From assembly GCA_021734835.1 (NCBI GenBank), contig JAIPIH010000015.1, positions 1-50,004 on the forward strand: DNA of 50,004 nt, given 5' to 3'. The notes beneath the pieces are model-generated. The model was not told where the DNA came from. It did no database searches and saw only the letters and a list, made by a program, of their open reading frames with translations. This stretch comes from Candidatus Cloacimonadota bacterium. Lineage in GTDB: Bacteria; Cloacimonadota; Cloacimonadia; Cloacimonadales; TCS61. A program made the position numbers and the translations under genes. Positions 1 through 7,359 of this stretch are shown one piece after another (position 1 is the stretch's first letter; the number at the start of each line of letters is the position of its first letter).

Positions 1-1932
1 TATAGAATGGCTAAGAGTAAAGGATGGGATTGCAAAACAAAGCCACTTGCCAAAGGTGGTCGCAGAAACTATTACCTTGTACCTGAGAAACAGATACCTC
101 AAGGTGATGCTAAAACTAAAAACAAATCACTTCCTGAAGCTGTCAAAGCAGAAGTAGTGGAATATGACCCGACCATACCGGATCTGCTTCCCAGTATTAA
201 AATACCGGAACATGAGCTGCATCGAGCTCAATTGAAAGCCGAGTTATGTGAGAAGATGTTAATACAATATGAAATATGCAAAATAAAGAAAAAGGCAATT
301 CAAGCTGTATTGGATGCTTATAATTCCGGATATCTGCTCCCTGATCTTCTTATTATAGAAGGTAAAAGAGCATTTCGCACATTTAGATTATGGTTAAGCA
401 TTTATCAGGAGAATGATAAAGATTTCAAAGCACTGACCAGATTAAGCAGAGCATCCAATTCCATGAAGGCAACTGAGGTGGAGCAGAACTTCCTGTTGGG
501 ACTTCTATTGGATGCCAATAAAATTAAAATCGGTTCTGCTATCAGGAAGCTGAAGCAGTTACATAGATTGAAGGTAATAGAATCACCAACCAGCGAGAGA
601 GCATTACGCAGATGGGTAGAAAGCTGGCGAGATGAACATATTCAGCAGTGGAAGCTCCTGCGTAGAGGTAAGAAGTATTCCAAAGACCATTATATAATGA
701 GTCTCTTGCGAGAGGAAGCTCTTGAGGTTGGTGATGTCTGGGTAGCAGACGGTCACAAACTGGCATTTGATATCATCGATCCTGTCTCCGGTAAACCGAA
801 ACGCATGATGCTGATCCTATTCTTTGATTGGGCATCACGATATCCTGTGGGAGCATCGATTGCCAACACCGAAGATTCAGAACATATACTATTAGCACTT
901 AGGAATGGCATCATTCACTGGGGTGGCAGACCTAAGTTTGTATATCTGGATAATGGTAAAGCCTTCCGAGCTAACCTGTTTCACGAGAAGTGGGAAAACC
1001 ACGATCTGGAGAAGGAGCTTTGTGGCATCTTCCCAAGATTGGATATCGAAGTTGAATTTGCCAAAGCCTACAATGCCAGAGCAAAAGTTGTTGAGAGATT
1101 TTTCAGAACCTTCCAGGAAGATTTTGAAAGATACATGGCAACTTTCAGAGGTGCAAGCATTGCCGATAAACCAGCCTTCCTAATGCGTAATGAGGAATGG
1201 ATACGATCACTGAGGAAGCGAGAACCACTTACACTGGAGCAGGCAAAGCAGCTCATGGCAGTTTACTTTCAGGAATTCTATGGCAGAAATCCACATGGCG
1301 GTCTGGCTGGTAAAACTCCTCTGGAAGTATTTCAAAAAGAACCTACACCGGAAGATCGAAGAATTGAACTATCTGAGCTTAACTTCATGATGCTCAAGGT
1401 AGAGCAGCGAACTGTAAAAGCAAACGGAGTCCAGCTTGCCAATATCCTCTTCTACCATGACTATCTGATGAACTATGTTGGTAAGAAAGTTTACCTGCGA
1501 TACGATTTGATGGATATGAGATCCATACTGGTTTATGATGAGCATGAAAAGCTGATCTGTCAGGCACTGGCTCGTAAATCTACTCATCCCTTTGTTAAGC
1601 TGGCAAAGGATAAACCGATGGCTCGCAAGACCTGGAAAAAGCAACTGGCACATCAACGTAAACTGGAAAAGACTCTGCAGGAAAGTTCTGCTGCCATCCG
1701 CAAACAAGTTGAAGAAGCTGTATCTGAGTTTGAATTACCACTAATGAATCTTACTGAATCTGCTTTTAACGATTCAAGTCTATTAGAGCATAAAGCTACC
1801 CATAACGAAGATGATGATATTGAGAAATTAGCGCATAAAACAGCGAAGCTGATCAAACCATCAATTGAAACTTCAGAGGAAGATGAAGCACTTCGCAAGC
1901 TGGATAAAATATTTATGAATACAGGATTATAA
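1..1932 (+). CDS. Mu-type DDE transposase (MuA-like), 5' end cut by window
   Basis: Catalyses DNA strand transfer for a Mu-like transposable phage or element. Numbering from the ATG at base 7, the RNase H-like core has the expected acidic triad: D248 in VADGHK, D315 in YLDNGK and E363 in VVERFFRTF, followed by a Mu-transposase C-terminal domain and a charged tail. The first residues (KGWDCKTKPLAKGGRRNYYL) resemble the second half of the Mu N-terminal winged-helix domain, and the frame is open back to base 1. The true start is therefore probably upstream of the window, and the ATG at 7 is only the first one visible. The gene is followed after 11 bases by the MuB-like ATPase, the standard transposase/target-selection pair. 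Family assignment is firm; the truncation is inferred. Confidence 0.9.
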   Translation, partial: YRMAKSKGWDCKTKPLAKGGRRNYYLVPEKQIPQGDAKTKNKSLPEAVKAEVVEYDPTIPDLLPSIKIPEHELHRAQLKAELCEKMLIQYEICKIKKKAIQAVLDAYNSGYLLPDLLIIEGKRAFRTFRLWLSIYQENDKDFKALTRLSRASNSMKATEVEQNFLLGLLLDANKIKIGSAIRKLKQLHRLKVIESPTSERALRRWVESWRDEHIQQWKLLRRGKKYSKDHYIMSLLREEALEVGDVWVADGHKLAFDIIDPVSGKPKRMMLILFFDWASRYPVGASIANTEDSEHILLALRNGIIHWGGRPKFVYLDNGKAFRANLFHEKWENHDLEKELCGIFPRLDIEVEFAKAYNARAKVVERFFRTFQEDFERYMATFRGASIADKPAFLMRNEEWIRSLRKREPLTLEQAKQLMAVYFQEFYGRNPHGGLAGKTPLEVFQKEPTPEDRRIELSELNFMMLKVEQRTVKANGVQLANILFYHDYLMNYVGKKVYLRYDLMDMRSILVYDEHEKLICQALARKSTHPFVKLAKDKPMARKTWKKQLAHQRKLEKTLQESSAAIRKQVEEAVSEFELPLMNLTESAFNDSSLLEHKATHNEDDDIEKLAHKTAKLIKPSIETSEEDEALRKLDKIFMNTGL

Positions 1933-1943
1933 TAGGAGAGATC

Positions 1944-2666
1944 ATGAAAGAATTGTCACTTATTAAAACACGTAACGTAAAGGAAGCGGATAAGCTAATC
2001 GATTATCTGCTCAACCGACCAAAAACAGAGATGGTGGGACTGGGACTTATCTACGGACCTCCCGGTCTGGGTAAAAGCAGATTTGCTAAACAAAAAGCCA
2101 TCATGGAAGACTACATTTATCTGAGACTGGAAGCTAATATGACAGCTAAGAGCTTTGCCATCAAACTTCTGGAAGTGATCAGATACCATCTGGGCATGTC
2201 GCAGGTTAAGATCAGAGGAACTGCAAACGAGATCTTCAACAGAACTCTCAATATCCTCAAGAATTATGACAATATCGTAATCATTATTGATGAGATTGAT
2301 TATGCTTTCAGATCACAGAAAATCTTAGGAAGCATCAGAGATATTGTGGATGAGACATTATCAGTAGTTATTCTGGTAGGCATGACCGATGCCAAAGAGA
2401 AACTCCTGCTTGCCGATTCCCACTATTTCGACCGTTGTAACTACTTCTGTGAATTTAAAGAAATCACTGAATCCGATATCAAAAGCATCTGCTCTCAGAT
2501 CTCCGATGTAAAAATTGAAGATTCAATTATCAGGATCATTAAACAGAAAACCAAAGGTAATATCAGAAAGCTGATCAAAGCTTTATATTCAATAGAAACC
2601 AATGCTAAGAATAATAACCTTTCAGTATTTGGTATTGAGCAGTTAAAATCACTTGAAATCATGTAG
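1944..2666 (+). CDS. MuB-like AAA+ ATPase, transposition target-selection protein
   Basis: 240 aa AAA+ ATPase. Walker A is GPPGLGKS (residues 38-45) and Walker B is IVIIIDEIDY (111-120). In Mu-type elements this ATPase binds target DNA and stimulates the DDE transposase. Position directly after the transposase, with a ribosome binding site (AGGAGA) 5 bases before the ATG, supports that role. Its length is shorter than Mu MuB but usual for MuB/TniB-like ATPases in transposable phages. The stop is TAG, with the next gene starting 8 bases later, so TAG works as a real stop in this module. An N-terminal HTH as in Mu MuB is not obvious. Confidence 0.85.
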   Translation: MKELSLIKTRNVKEADKLIDYLLNRPKTEMVGLGLIYGPPGLGKSRFAKQKAIMEDYIYLRLEANMTAKSFAIKLLEVIRYHLGMSQVKIRGTANEIFNRTLNILKNYDNIVIIIDEIDYAFRSQKILGSIRDIVDETLSVVILVGMTDAKEKLLLADSHYFDRCNYFCEFKEITESDIKSICSQISDVKIEDSIIRIIKQKTKGNIRKLIKALYSIETNAKNNNLSVFGIEQLKSLEIM

Positions 2667-2674
2667 AGGTAGAT

Positions 2675-3766
2675 ATGAACAATTCCTACACTAAACCTGT
2701 AAAAAATTATATCCAATATAATAATAAACCTTTTACAACCAAGCAGATCGCAGATGAAACAGGCTTTGATCTGCTTCAAGTTAAACGAGTTATAGCAGCA
2801 CTTCTTAAAAAAGAAGCTATTAAAGCAATTAGCAAAGATGGTAAATACAAGATCTATATTAAAAATCCTGATTTTAAAGAAGAACCTGTTACTAACGACT
2901 ATGGCTACAACTATCGAATGATGAAGAAGATGTATAACCTGATTAAGAACAAAAAAGTCAGCAGTAGTAGAAAACTTGGGGAGATGACTGGCTTCCATCG
3001 CAGAGCAATTTTAAGATATTTAAAAGCTTTTGCATCGATGAAGATCATCACTCTCGAATTGGGTTATTACAAGGTTATAAACTTCGAGCCTGACTTTGCC
3101 TTGGTCGGTAAGAAGGTAGAAGATGATATTTTAATAGTTTTAAGAGAAAACGATTCCGGAGGAAAAATGGCAAGAAGAGAAAAAGTCCTTAAAGATGCAG
3201 ACGGCAGAGAATATCCTGCTAAGATTATTGATCCGCAGCTGGTCAAACGAGATACTGTAGTGAACCGAGTAATGAAACGAGCCTTCAGGCTTCATACTAA
3301 AATCATGGATGAGAAAGATAGAATAACATCCGATATTGATAGATACTTATCCCAAACAGCAGAGCAGTATGGTGAGAACTGGAAAGGCAATGCGGAGCTG
3401 GTTTCCTTTGATGGGAAATACAAAGTGGAAGTCCGCAACCGAGAAAGAATCGAATTTGATGAGAAGCTGCAGGTAGCCAAGCAGAAGATTGATGAGTGCC
3501 TAAAACGCTGGACTGAGGATTCCAATGTAAACCTGCAAGCTGTGATCAATGAAGCCTTCCAAGTAGATAAGAAAGGCGAGATCGCCAAACACAGAATCCT
3601 CGCCCTAAGAAAATACAACATCAAAGACAAAAACTGGAAACAGGCTATGGACATTATTGATGAAGCAATTCAGGTGACTTCCACCAAGCAGTATATAGCC
3701 TTCTACAAACGCAAATCGCCAAACAAGCCTTTTGAGCTGATATCACTGAATTTCAGCGCAATATAG
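2675..3766 (+). CDS. winged-helix protein fused to a DUF3164 domain
   Basis: 363 aa. Residues 1-160 contain two small helix-turn-helix/winged-helix units (FTTKQIADETGFDLLQVKRV and KLGEMTGFHRRAILRYLKAF). Residues 165-363 match the DUF3164 family found in the early region of Mu-like phages: the segment with FDGKYKV, ERIEFDEKLQ.AK..IDECLKRW and FQVDKKGEI is characteristic. DUF3164 function is unknown. An excellent ribosome binding site (GGAGG) lies 5 bases before an in-frame ATG at 3167, exactly where DUF3164 begins. A separate 199 aa DUF3164 product may therefore be made from inside this gene. The stop is TAG. Confidence 0.75.
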   Translation: MNNSYTKPVKNYIQYNNKPFTTKQIADETGFDLLQVKRVIAALLKKEAIKAISKDGKYKIYIKNPDFKEEPVTNDYGYNYRMMKKMYNLIKNKKVSSSRKLGEMTGFHRRAILRYLKAFASMKIITLELGYYKVINFEPDFALVGKKVEDDILIVLRENDSGGKMARREKVLKDADGREYPAKIIDPQLVKRDTVVNRVMKRAFRLHTKIMDEKDRITSDIDRYLSQTAEQYGENWKGNAELVSFDGKYKVEVRNRERIEFDEKLQVAKQKIDECLKRWTEDSNVNLQAVINEAFQVDKKGEIAKHRILALRKYNIKDKNWKQAMDIIDEAIQVTSTKQYIAFYKRKSPNKPFELISLNFSAI

Positions 3767-3844
3767 CTGGTAGAGGAAGATTATTATGAACTCCGAGTTT
3801 CCGGAGTGTTTCTCTTTGCGCTAAGGGAATATCATTGGCATACG

Positions 3845-3873
3845 TGGGCATCACTGTTTGACGCTGATGCCCA
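3845..3873 (+). promoter_or_regulatory. perfect 9-bp hairpin between early phage genes
   Basis: Perfect inverted repeat TGGGCATCA / TGATGCCCA (3845-3853 and 3865-3873) with an 11-base loop, followed by a weak T-rich run. It sits in the 140-base gap between the DUF3164 gene and the excisionase-like gene. It could be an intrinsic terminator, an attenuator or a protein-binding operator. A shorter CTCCG/CGGAG pair occurs at about 3790-3805. The role is not determined. Confidence 0.45.
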
Positions 3874-3906
3874 TTTGCTTTATCTGAATACAGGAGAAGA
3901 AGAAAG

Positions 3907-4116
3907 ATGCAGGTTTTTAATGAAAAAAGATGCTATACACCACAGAGAGTTTCTGAAATACTCTCGGTTGATATTAGTACAGTCTATAGACTGATCAGAG
4001 ACATTGATGATCCGCTTCCGGCATTCCGGCTCAAGAACAACGGGCAGCTTAGAGTGCATGGCAAGGATCTAAATACATATTTTGAAGATCACAAGGTTGA
4101 TCCTCTTAATGAATAG
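3907..4116 (+). CDS. excisionase-like HTH_17 DNA-binding protein
   Basis: 69 aa. The segment YTPQRVSEILSVDISTVYRL is a MerR/excisionase-type (HTH_17) helix-turn-helix, followed by a wing (LPAFRLKNNGQLRVHGKDL). It probably acts as a small regulator or architectural DNA-binding protein of the phage module. A GGAG ribosome binding site precedes the ATG, and the stop is TAG with the next gene starting 2 bases later. A different ORF overlapping its 5' end (3806-3994) reads as nonsense and is not used. Confidence 0.7.
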   Translation: MQVFNEKRCYTPQRVSEILSVDISTVYRLIRDIDDPLPAFRLKNNGQLRVHGKDLNTYFEDHKVDPLNE

Positions 4117-4118
4117 AA

Positions 4119-4511
4119 ATGATGACCCAGAGACAGGCTGAGTATGCAAAGAAGCTGAGACGCAATATTGTCATCTTCGCTAAAAATGATCTCCGGATGA
4201 CAATTGATCAGCTTCATAATCAAATGCATGATCTTGGATATGGAATCTCCTTAAGAAAACTCAGCCTGTCTTCCCTTATTAACCTTAATACTACACTGCA
4301 TGGCAAAACTCCGAAAATTTACGAAATACTCGATGCTCAGGGCAAAAAGATCTGGGCTTTGTATAAACTGTCGGATTGGACAAAAGAAAGGCTGTACGGC
4401 TTCATTGCTCAACATTTTGGTAAATCCGGCATCAAATATCTAACCAAGCAGGAGAAAGGTGCTTTGATTAAAGTTTTGGAAAATTATGAACAGCCGAGAA
4501 TACAAGATTAA
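4119..4511 (+). CDS. GemA/DUF1018 (Mu gp16)-like protein
   Basis: 130 aa helical protein. The C-terminal half (KKIWALYKLSDW ... LTKQEKGALIKVLENY) resembles the end of the DUF1018/GemA family of Mu-like phages, in which two short helical repeats occur and which is placed in the middle-gene region. The N-terminal repeat (LRRNIVIFAKNDLRMTIDQL) fits the first unit. The gene starts 2 bases after the upstream TAG and its end overlaps the next gene by 26 bases, so translation is probably coupled. Assignment rests on remembered family patterns and position and is moderate. Confidence 0.55.
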   Translation: MMTQRQAEYAKKLRRNIVIFAKNDLRMTIDQLHNQMHDLGYGISLRKLSLSSLINLNTTLHGKTPKIYEILDAQGKKIWALYKLSDWTKERLYGFIAQHFGKSGIKYLTKQEKGALIKVLENYEQPRIQD

Positions 4512-4947
4512 AAGAGAATCCGCCAAAAAGCTCTATCTCAAAGGCGAAACCGATATTTCAGCTTTGGCTCGCATCTATGGTGTAGCTGATAAAACGATTC
4601 GCAACTGGATCAAAAAAGGTGACTGGAATGATGAGCTGGATGAGATAGCTAACCTTGAGGATGAGATTCGGATAGCTGTTAAAAAGGCTTTAATCAAAGC
4701 TCTGAGAGAATATGCCAGAGCTCCACAGGATACTGCTCTACAATCACTGGTTTCACTACTGCGTCAATACTCTAAGAATATCGAGCCTACCAGAGATTTC
4801 ATTGAATACATGAAGAAGTTTCTGGATTGGCTGATCGATTTCTATCTGGCTCGTAATGATGAGCAGACCGCAATGGCAATCCAGCGAGAGATCTTAGGGG
4901 CTTCCGGTATTGTAGAATACTTCAGGATGCGAGCAACCAGTGGTTAA
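4486..4947 (+). CDS. terminase small subunit-like HTH protein
   Basis: 153 aa. The N-terminal region (AKKLYLKGETDISALARIYG followed by VADKTIRNWIKKGDW) is a resolvase-like helix-turn-helix typical of phage small terminases and DUF1804-type Mu-like proteins. The remainder is a long helical region. It lies directly before the large terminase and overlaps its GTG start by 8 bases, the normal TerS-TerL arrangement. It would recognise packaging sites and recruit TerL. Start: ATG inside the previous gene. Confidence 0.65.
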   Translation: MNSREYKIKRESAKKLYLKGETDISALARIYGVADKTIRNWIKKGDWNDELDEIANLEDEIRIAVKKALIKALREYARAPQDTALQSLVSLLRQYSKNIEPTRDFIEYMKKFLDWLIDFYLARNDEQTAMAIQREILGASGIVEYFRMRATSG

Positions 4948-5842
4948 GTTTACTCAGGCAGATTATAAGAATTTTTCTTTAATAGCTGCTAAAACCACAA
5001 ATGTAAAACCATTTATAAATGATACTCCTGCCAAGAAATCCAGAAGAATCAAAAAGGCTACTGGAGATAACTGGCAGGCATTTTCTTATTTCTGTAAAAG
5101 TTACTTCCCACATATTTTCAAACTTCCTTTTGCTGATGATCATAAAGAGATGTTTGAAACTACAGAAGATTACAGTGGCATAACATCCATTACCGGCTAT
5201 CGAGGATTGGGTAAAACAGTACTCATGGGAGTTGTCTATCCTATCTGGAAGATCATCAAAGGTGAGAGATACGTTATTCATACTGCAGCAGATGCTGATC
5301 TGGCAGAAGAAAGAACTGCTTTTACCTACAATGAGCTAACAAATAATAAAAGGCTGCAATCTGATTTTGAAGGTTTAATTCCTATCGATAAAGATGAATC
5401 AGACTTCTACCTGCAGAACCGAACCAGAATCCGAGCCAGAGGAATAAAACAATCTTTCAGAGGATCTATTAATCCCAGAACCTCTACTCGTCCCGGGCTG
5501 GTTATCTGTGATGATATTGATAAAGAAGAGAATATCGGCAATCAATCTATCGGGAGAAAGAAGATGGATAAGATCGTGCAGGAGATAGGTGGTGCTTTAG
5601 ATCCTAAAGGTAGCGGTAAGATCATCTGGCTGGGTAACCTTGTTCATCCCAATTATGCTATCTGTCAATTTCAGCAAGGCATCATTGATGAGATCAAATC
5701 CAATAAACGAAGATTTAATCCTGATAAGATTCAGCATCTATTTACTGATGGCAGGAGATTATTGAGATTTCCGGTTGAGCTGAAGAATAGCAAATCCGCA
5801 TGGGAAGATCAATATCCCACCAGTGAACTGCCAAAGCTTTAG
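4940..5842 (+). CDS. phage large terminase, ATPase half, ends at an in-frame TAG
   Basis: 300 aa before the stop. It holds the packaging ATPase domain of a Mu gp28-type large terminase: Walker A GYRGLGKT at residues 86-93 and Walker B-like GLVICDDIDKEEN. It starts with GTG overlapping the small terminase gene. The frame is closed by TAG at 5840-5842 (context CTT TAG CAG) and continues without any other stop into the nuclease half down to 6484. Together they make about 514 codons, normal for this family. The TAG is therefore best read as a nonsense mutation, a read-through site or a sequencing error, not the natural end. Confidence 0.85.
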   Translation: MVKFTQADYKNFSLIAAKTTNVKPFINDTPAKKSRRIKKATGDNWQAFSYFCKSYFPHIFKLPFADDHKEMFETTEDYSGITSITGYRGLGKTVLMGVVYPIWKIIKGERYVIHTAADADLAEERTAFTYNELTNNKRLQSDFEGLIPIDKDESDFYLQNRTRIRARGIKQSFRGSINPRTSTRPGLVICDDIDKEENIGNQSIGRKKMDKIVQEIGGALDPKGSGKIIWLGNLVHPNYAICQFQQGIIDEIKSNKRRFNPDKIQHLFTDGRRLLRFPVELKNSKSAWEDQYPTSELPKL

Positions 5843-6484
5843 CAGAAGTTCGGTCTGACTGGTTATCAGCGAGAGTTTTTGGGTAAACCTGTGATTGAAG
5901 GTAATATGTTCAAGTTTCACTGGTTCTCTAAATATTCAAGGCTTCCCAAACGAATGAAGAAGGTCTGGATGTATGCAGATCCTGCTTGGGGAGAGAAAGG
6001 CTGCTACAAAGCGTTCATCTCAGTTGGTTATGATGGTAATAGATTTTACATCATACATGTCTGGATCAGGCAGACTGAGAACAGCAAGTTCTTCAGTTAC
6101 TATTATGATGCCTACACAGAGCTTTCCAAGCGATACGGAATCCACTTCCGATCTGCTATGGAAACCAATTTCGGTCAGCACAGGATCCTTTCCGATTTTG
6201 ATCGCTGGTGTAAGGAGAATAACCGAAATCCGATTTCTCATCGCATCAGAAGAATCAATAATGATAAGAACAAAGGACTCAGGATTGAGCGCACAGATAC
6301 TGTTATTGAAACCGGAAAGGTACTTTTTCCAGATGGTCAGGATACTCCAACACTGATCAATCAATTCCTTACCTATCCTGATGGGTATGTAGACGGTCCA
6401 GATGCTCTTGCCGGATGTCTGGAGAGATTTCCGGAATATGATGTCGGCAAGAACAGAGTTAGAGTCAGGAGTTTTTCCTTTTGA
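5843..6484 (+). CDS. phage large terminase, nuclease half (same frame, after the TAG)
   Basis: In-frame continuation of the preceding gene. It starts QKFGLTGYQREFLGKPVIEG, the natural linker between ATPase and nuclease domains in these terminases. It then has the RNase H-like nuclease start YADPAWG (first catalytic Asp) and a later conserved segment with GPDALAGCLERFP carrying a C-terminal Asp. No convincing ribosome binding site lies before the first possible separate start (TTG at 5879), so independent translation is unlikely. Its TGA stop overlaps the TTG start of the head protein by 4 bases. Confidence 0.8.
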   Translation, partial: QKFGLTGYQREFLGKPVIEGNMFKFHWFSKYSRLPKRMKKVWMYADPAWGEKGCYKAFISVGYDGNRFYIIHVWIRQTENSKFFSYYYDAYTELSKRYGIHFRSAMETNFGQHRILSDFDRWCKENNRNPISHRIRRINNDKNKGLRIERTDTVIETGKVLFPDGQDTPTLINQFLTYPDGYVDGPDALAGCLERFPEYDVGKNRVRVRSFSF

Positions 6485-7359
6485 ACTATTATGATCAGTT
6501 AATGTATAAATACTATCGCATCCTCAATAATGCTTGGAAAAAGGAAGTAAAGGATTCAGCAAGGCAGGCAATTCAGATGCTCTCTGATCTTCCCAAAAGT
6601 GAGAAGCTTAAAATCAGGCATATTGACGACATTTTAGAGATAATCAACTCCAACCTTAGTGAAGACTTTTCCTCGCTTGTACGGCAGGATACGAAGGCTT
6701 TTATTCAAAGAAGTCTCAGGCTTGGTATCAATGATGTCCAGAAGCAGGTTCCGCATAATACTTCCATTGGCTTGTATGGTATTCAGGAGAGAAAGCTGGA
6801 ATCACTAATAACCAAGCAGAATCTCTTTTGGATAGGCAACAGATACGGAACTGATATTGAATCCGGATTTAAAGAAACTCTCAAAGAAGCTGTATCTTCC
6901 GGTTATACCAGAGAGATGCTGGCAGATAAGCTCAAAGAGCAGTTTCAGCATCTGGGTGAGAAATCGGCTCATTACTGGCAAGGGTTAGCAGAGCACACTG
7001 CTCTCAGAGTAAGAGAATTTGGCAGGTTGGAAGGCTACCGGAAAGCCGGAGCTACAGGATATCGCTTGGTGGTTGTCCTGGATGATCGGACATCGGAGAT
7101 CTGCAGAGCATTGGTTGCTCAGGATAAGGTTTATCCTCTGAATGATGCGATTGAAACGATGGAGCAGCTTATGTCTATTGATACTCAGAAGCATTCTCTG
7201 GAATCAGTTAGGGAAATGACAAAGGAGATTGCACCTTGGGTATCGGATAAGCAGGTCGAATATGATCCGCATGGGAAAGCGATTGGAGTTTCCGGAAATC
7301 ATACTCCGTTTCCGCCTTTTCATTGGAAGTGTAGAACGACTACGGAGATTGTGTATTAA
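6481..7359 (+). CDS. Mu F-like minor head (head morphogenesis) protein
   Basis: 292 aa from TTG at 6481, or 285 aa from ATG at 6502. The C-terminal region has the MuF domain pattern: AEHTALRVREFGRLEGYRKA, then VLDDRTSEICRAL, and a closing PPFHWKCRTTT motif with the Cys residues usual for this domain. In related phages the protein helps head assembly and is encoded after terminase and portal. Here it directly overlaps the terminase stop, with no portal gene between, and no further structural genes follow. The protein itself looks complete. Its stop overlaps the convergent herA stop (shared TTAA at 7356-7359). Confidence 0.8.
   Translation: MNYYDQLMYKYYRILNNAWKKEVKDSARQAIQMLSDLPKSEKLKIRHIDDILEIINSNLSEDFSSLVRQDTKAFIQRSLRLGINDVQKQVPHNTSIGLYGIQERKLESLITKQNLFWIGNRYGTDIESGFKETLKEAVSSGYTREMLADKLKEQFQHLGEKSAHYWQGLAEHTALRVREFGRLEGYRKAGATGYRLVVVLDDRTSEICRALVAQDKVYPLNDAIETMEQLMSIDTQKHSLESVREMTKEIAPWVSDKQVEYDPHGKAIGVSGNHTPFPPFHWKCRTTTEIVY

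Noticed and set aside
3806-3994. ORF of 62 aa, in frame with the DUF3164 gene beyond its TAG
   Set aside because: The translation looks random, crosses the hairpin region and overlaps the convincing HTH gene; there is no ribosome binding site before its GTG start.
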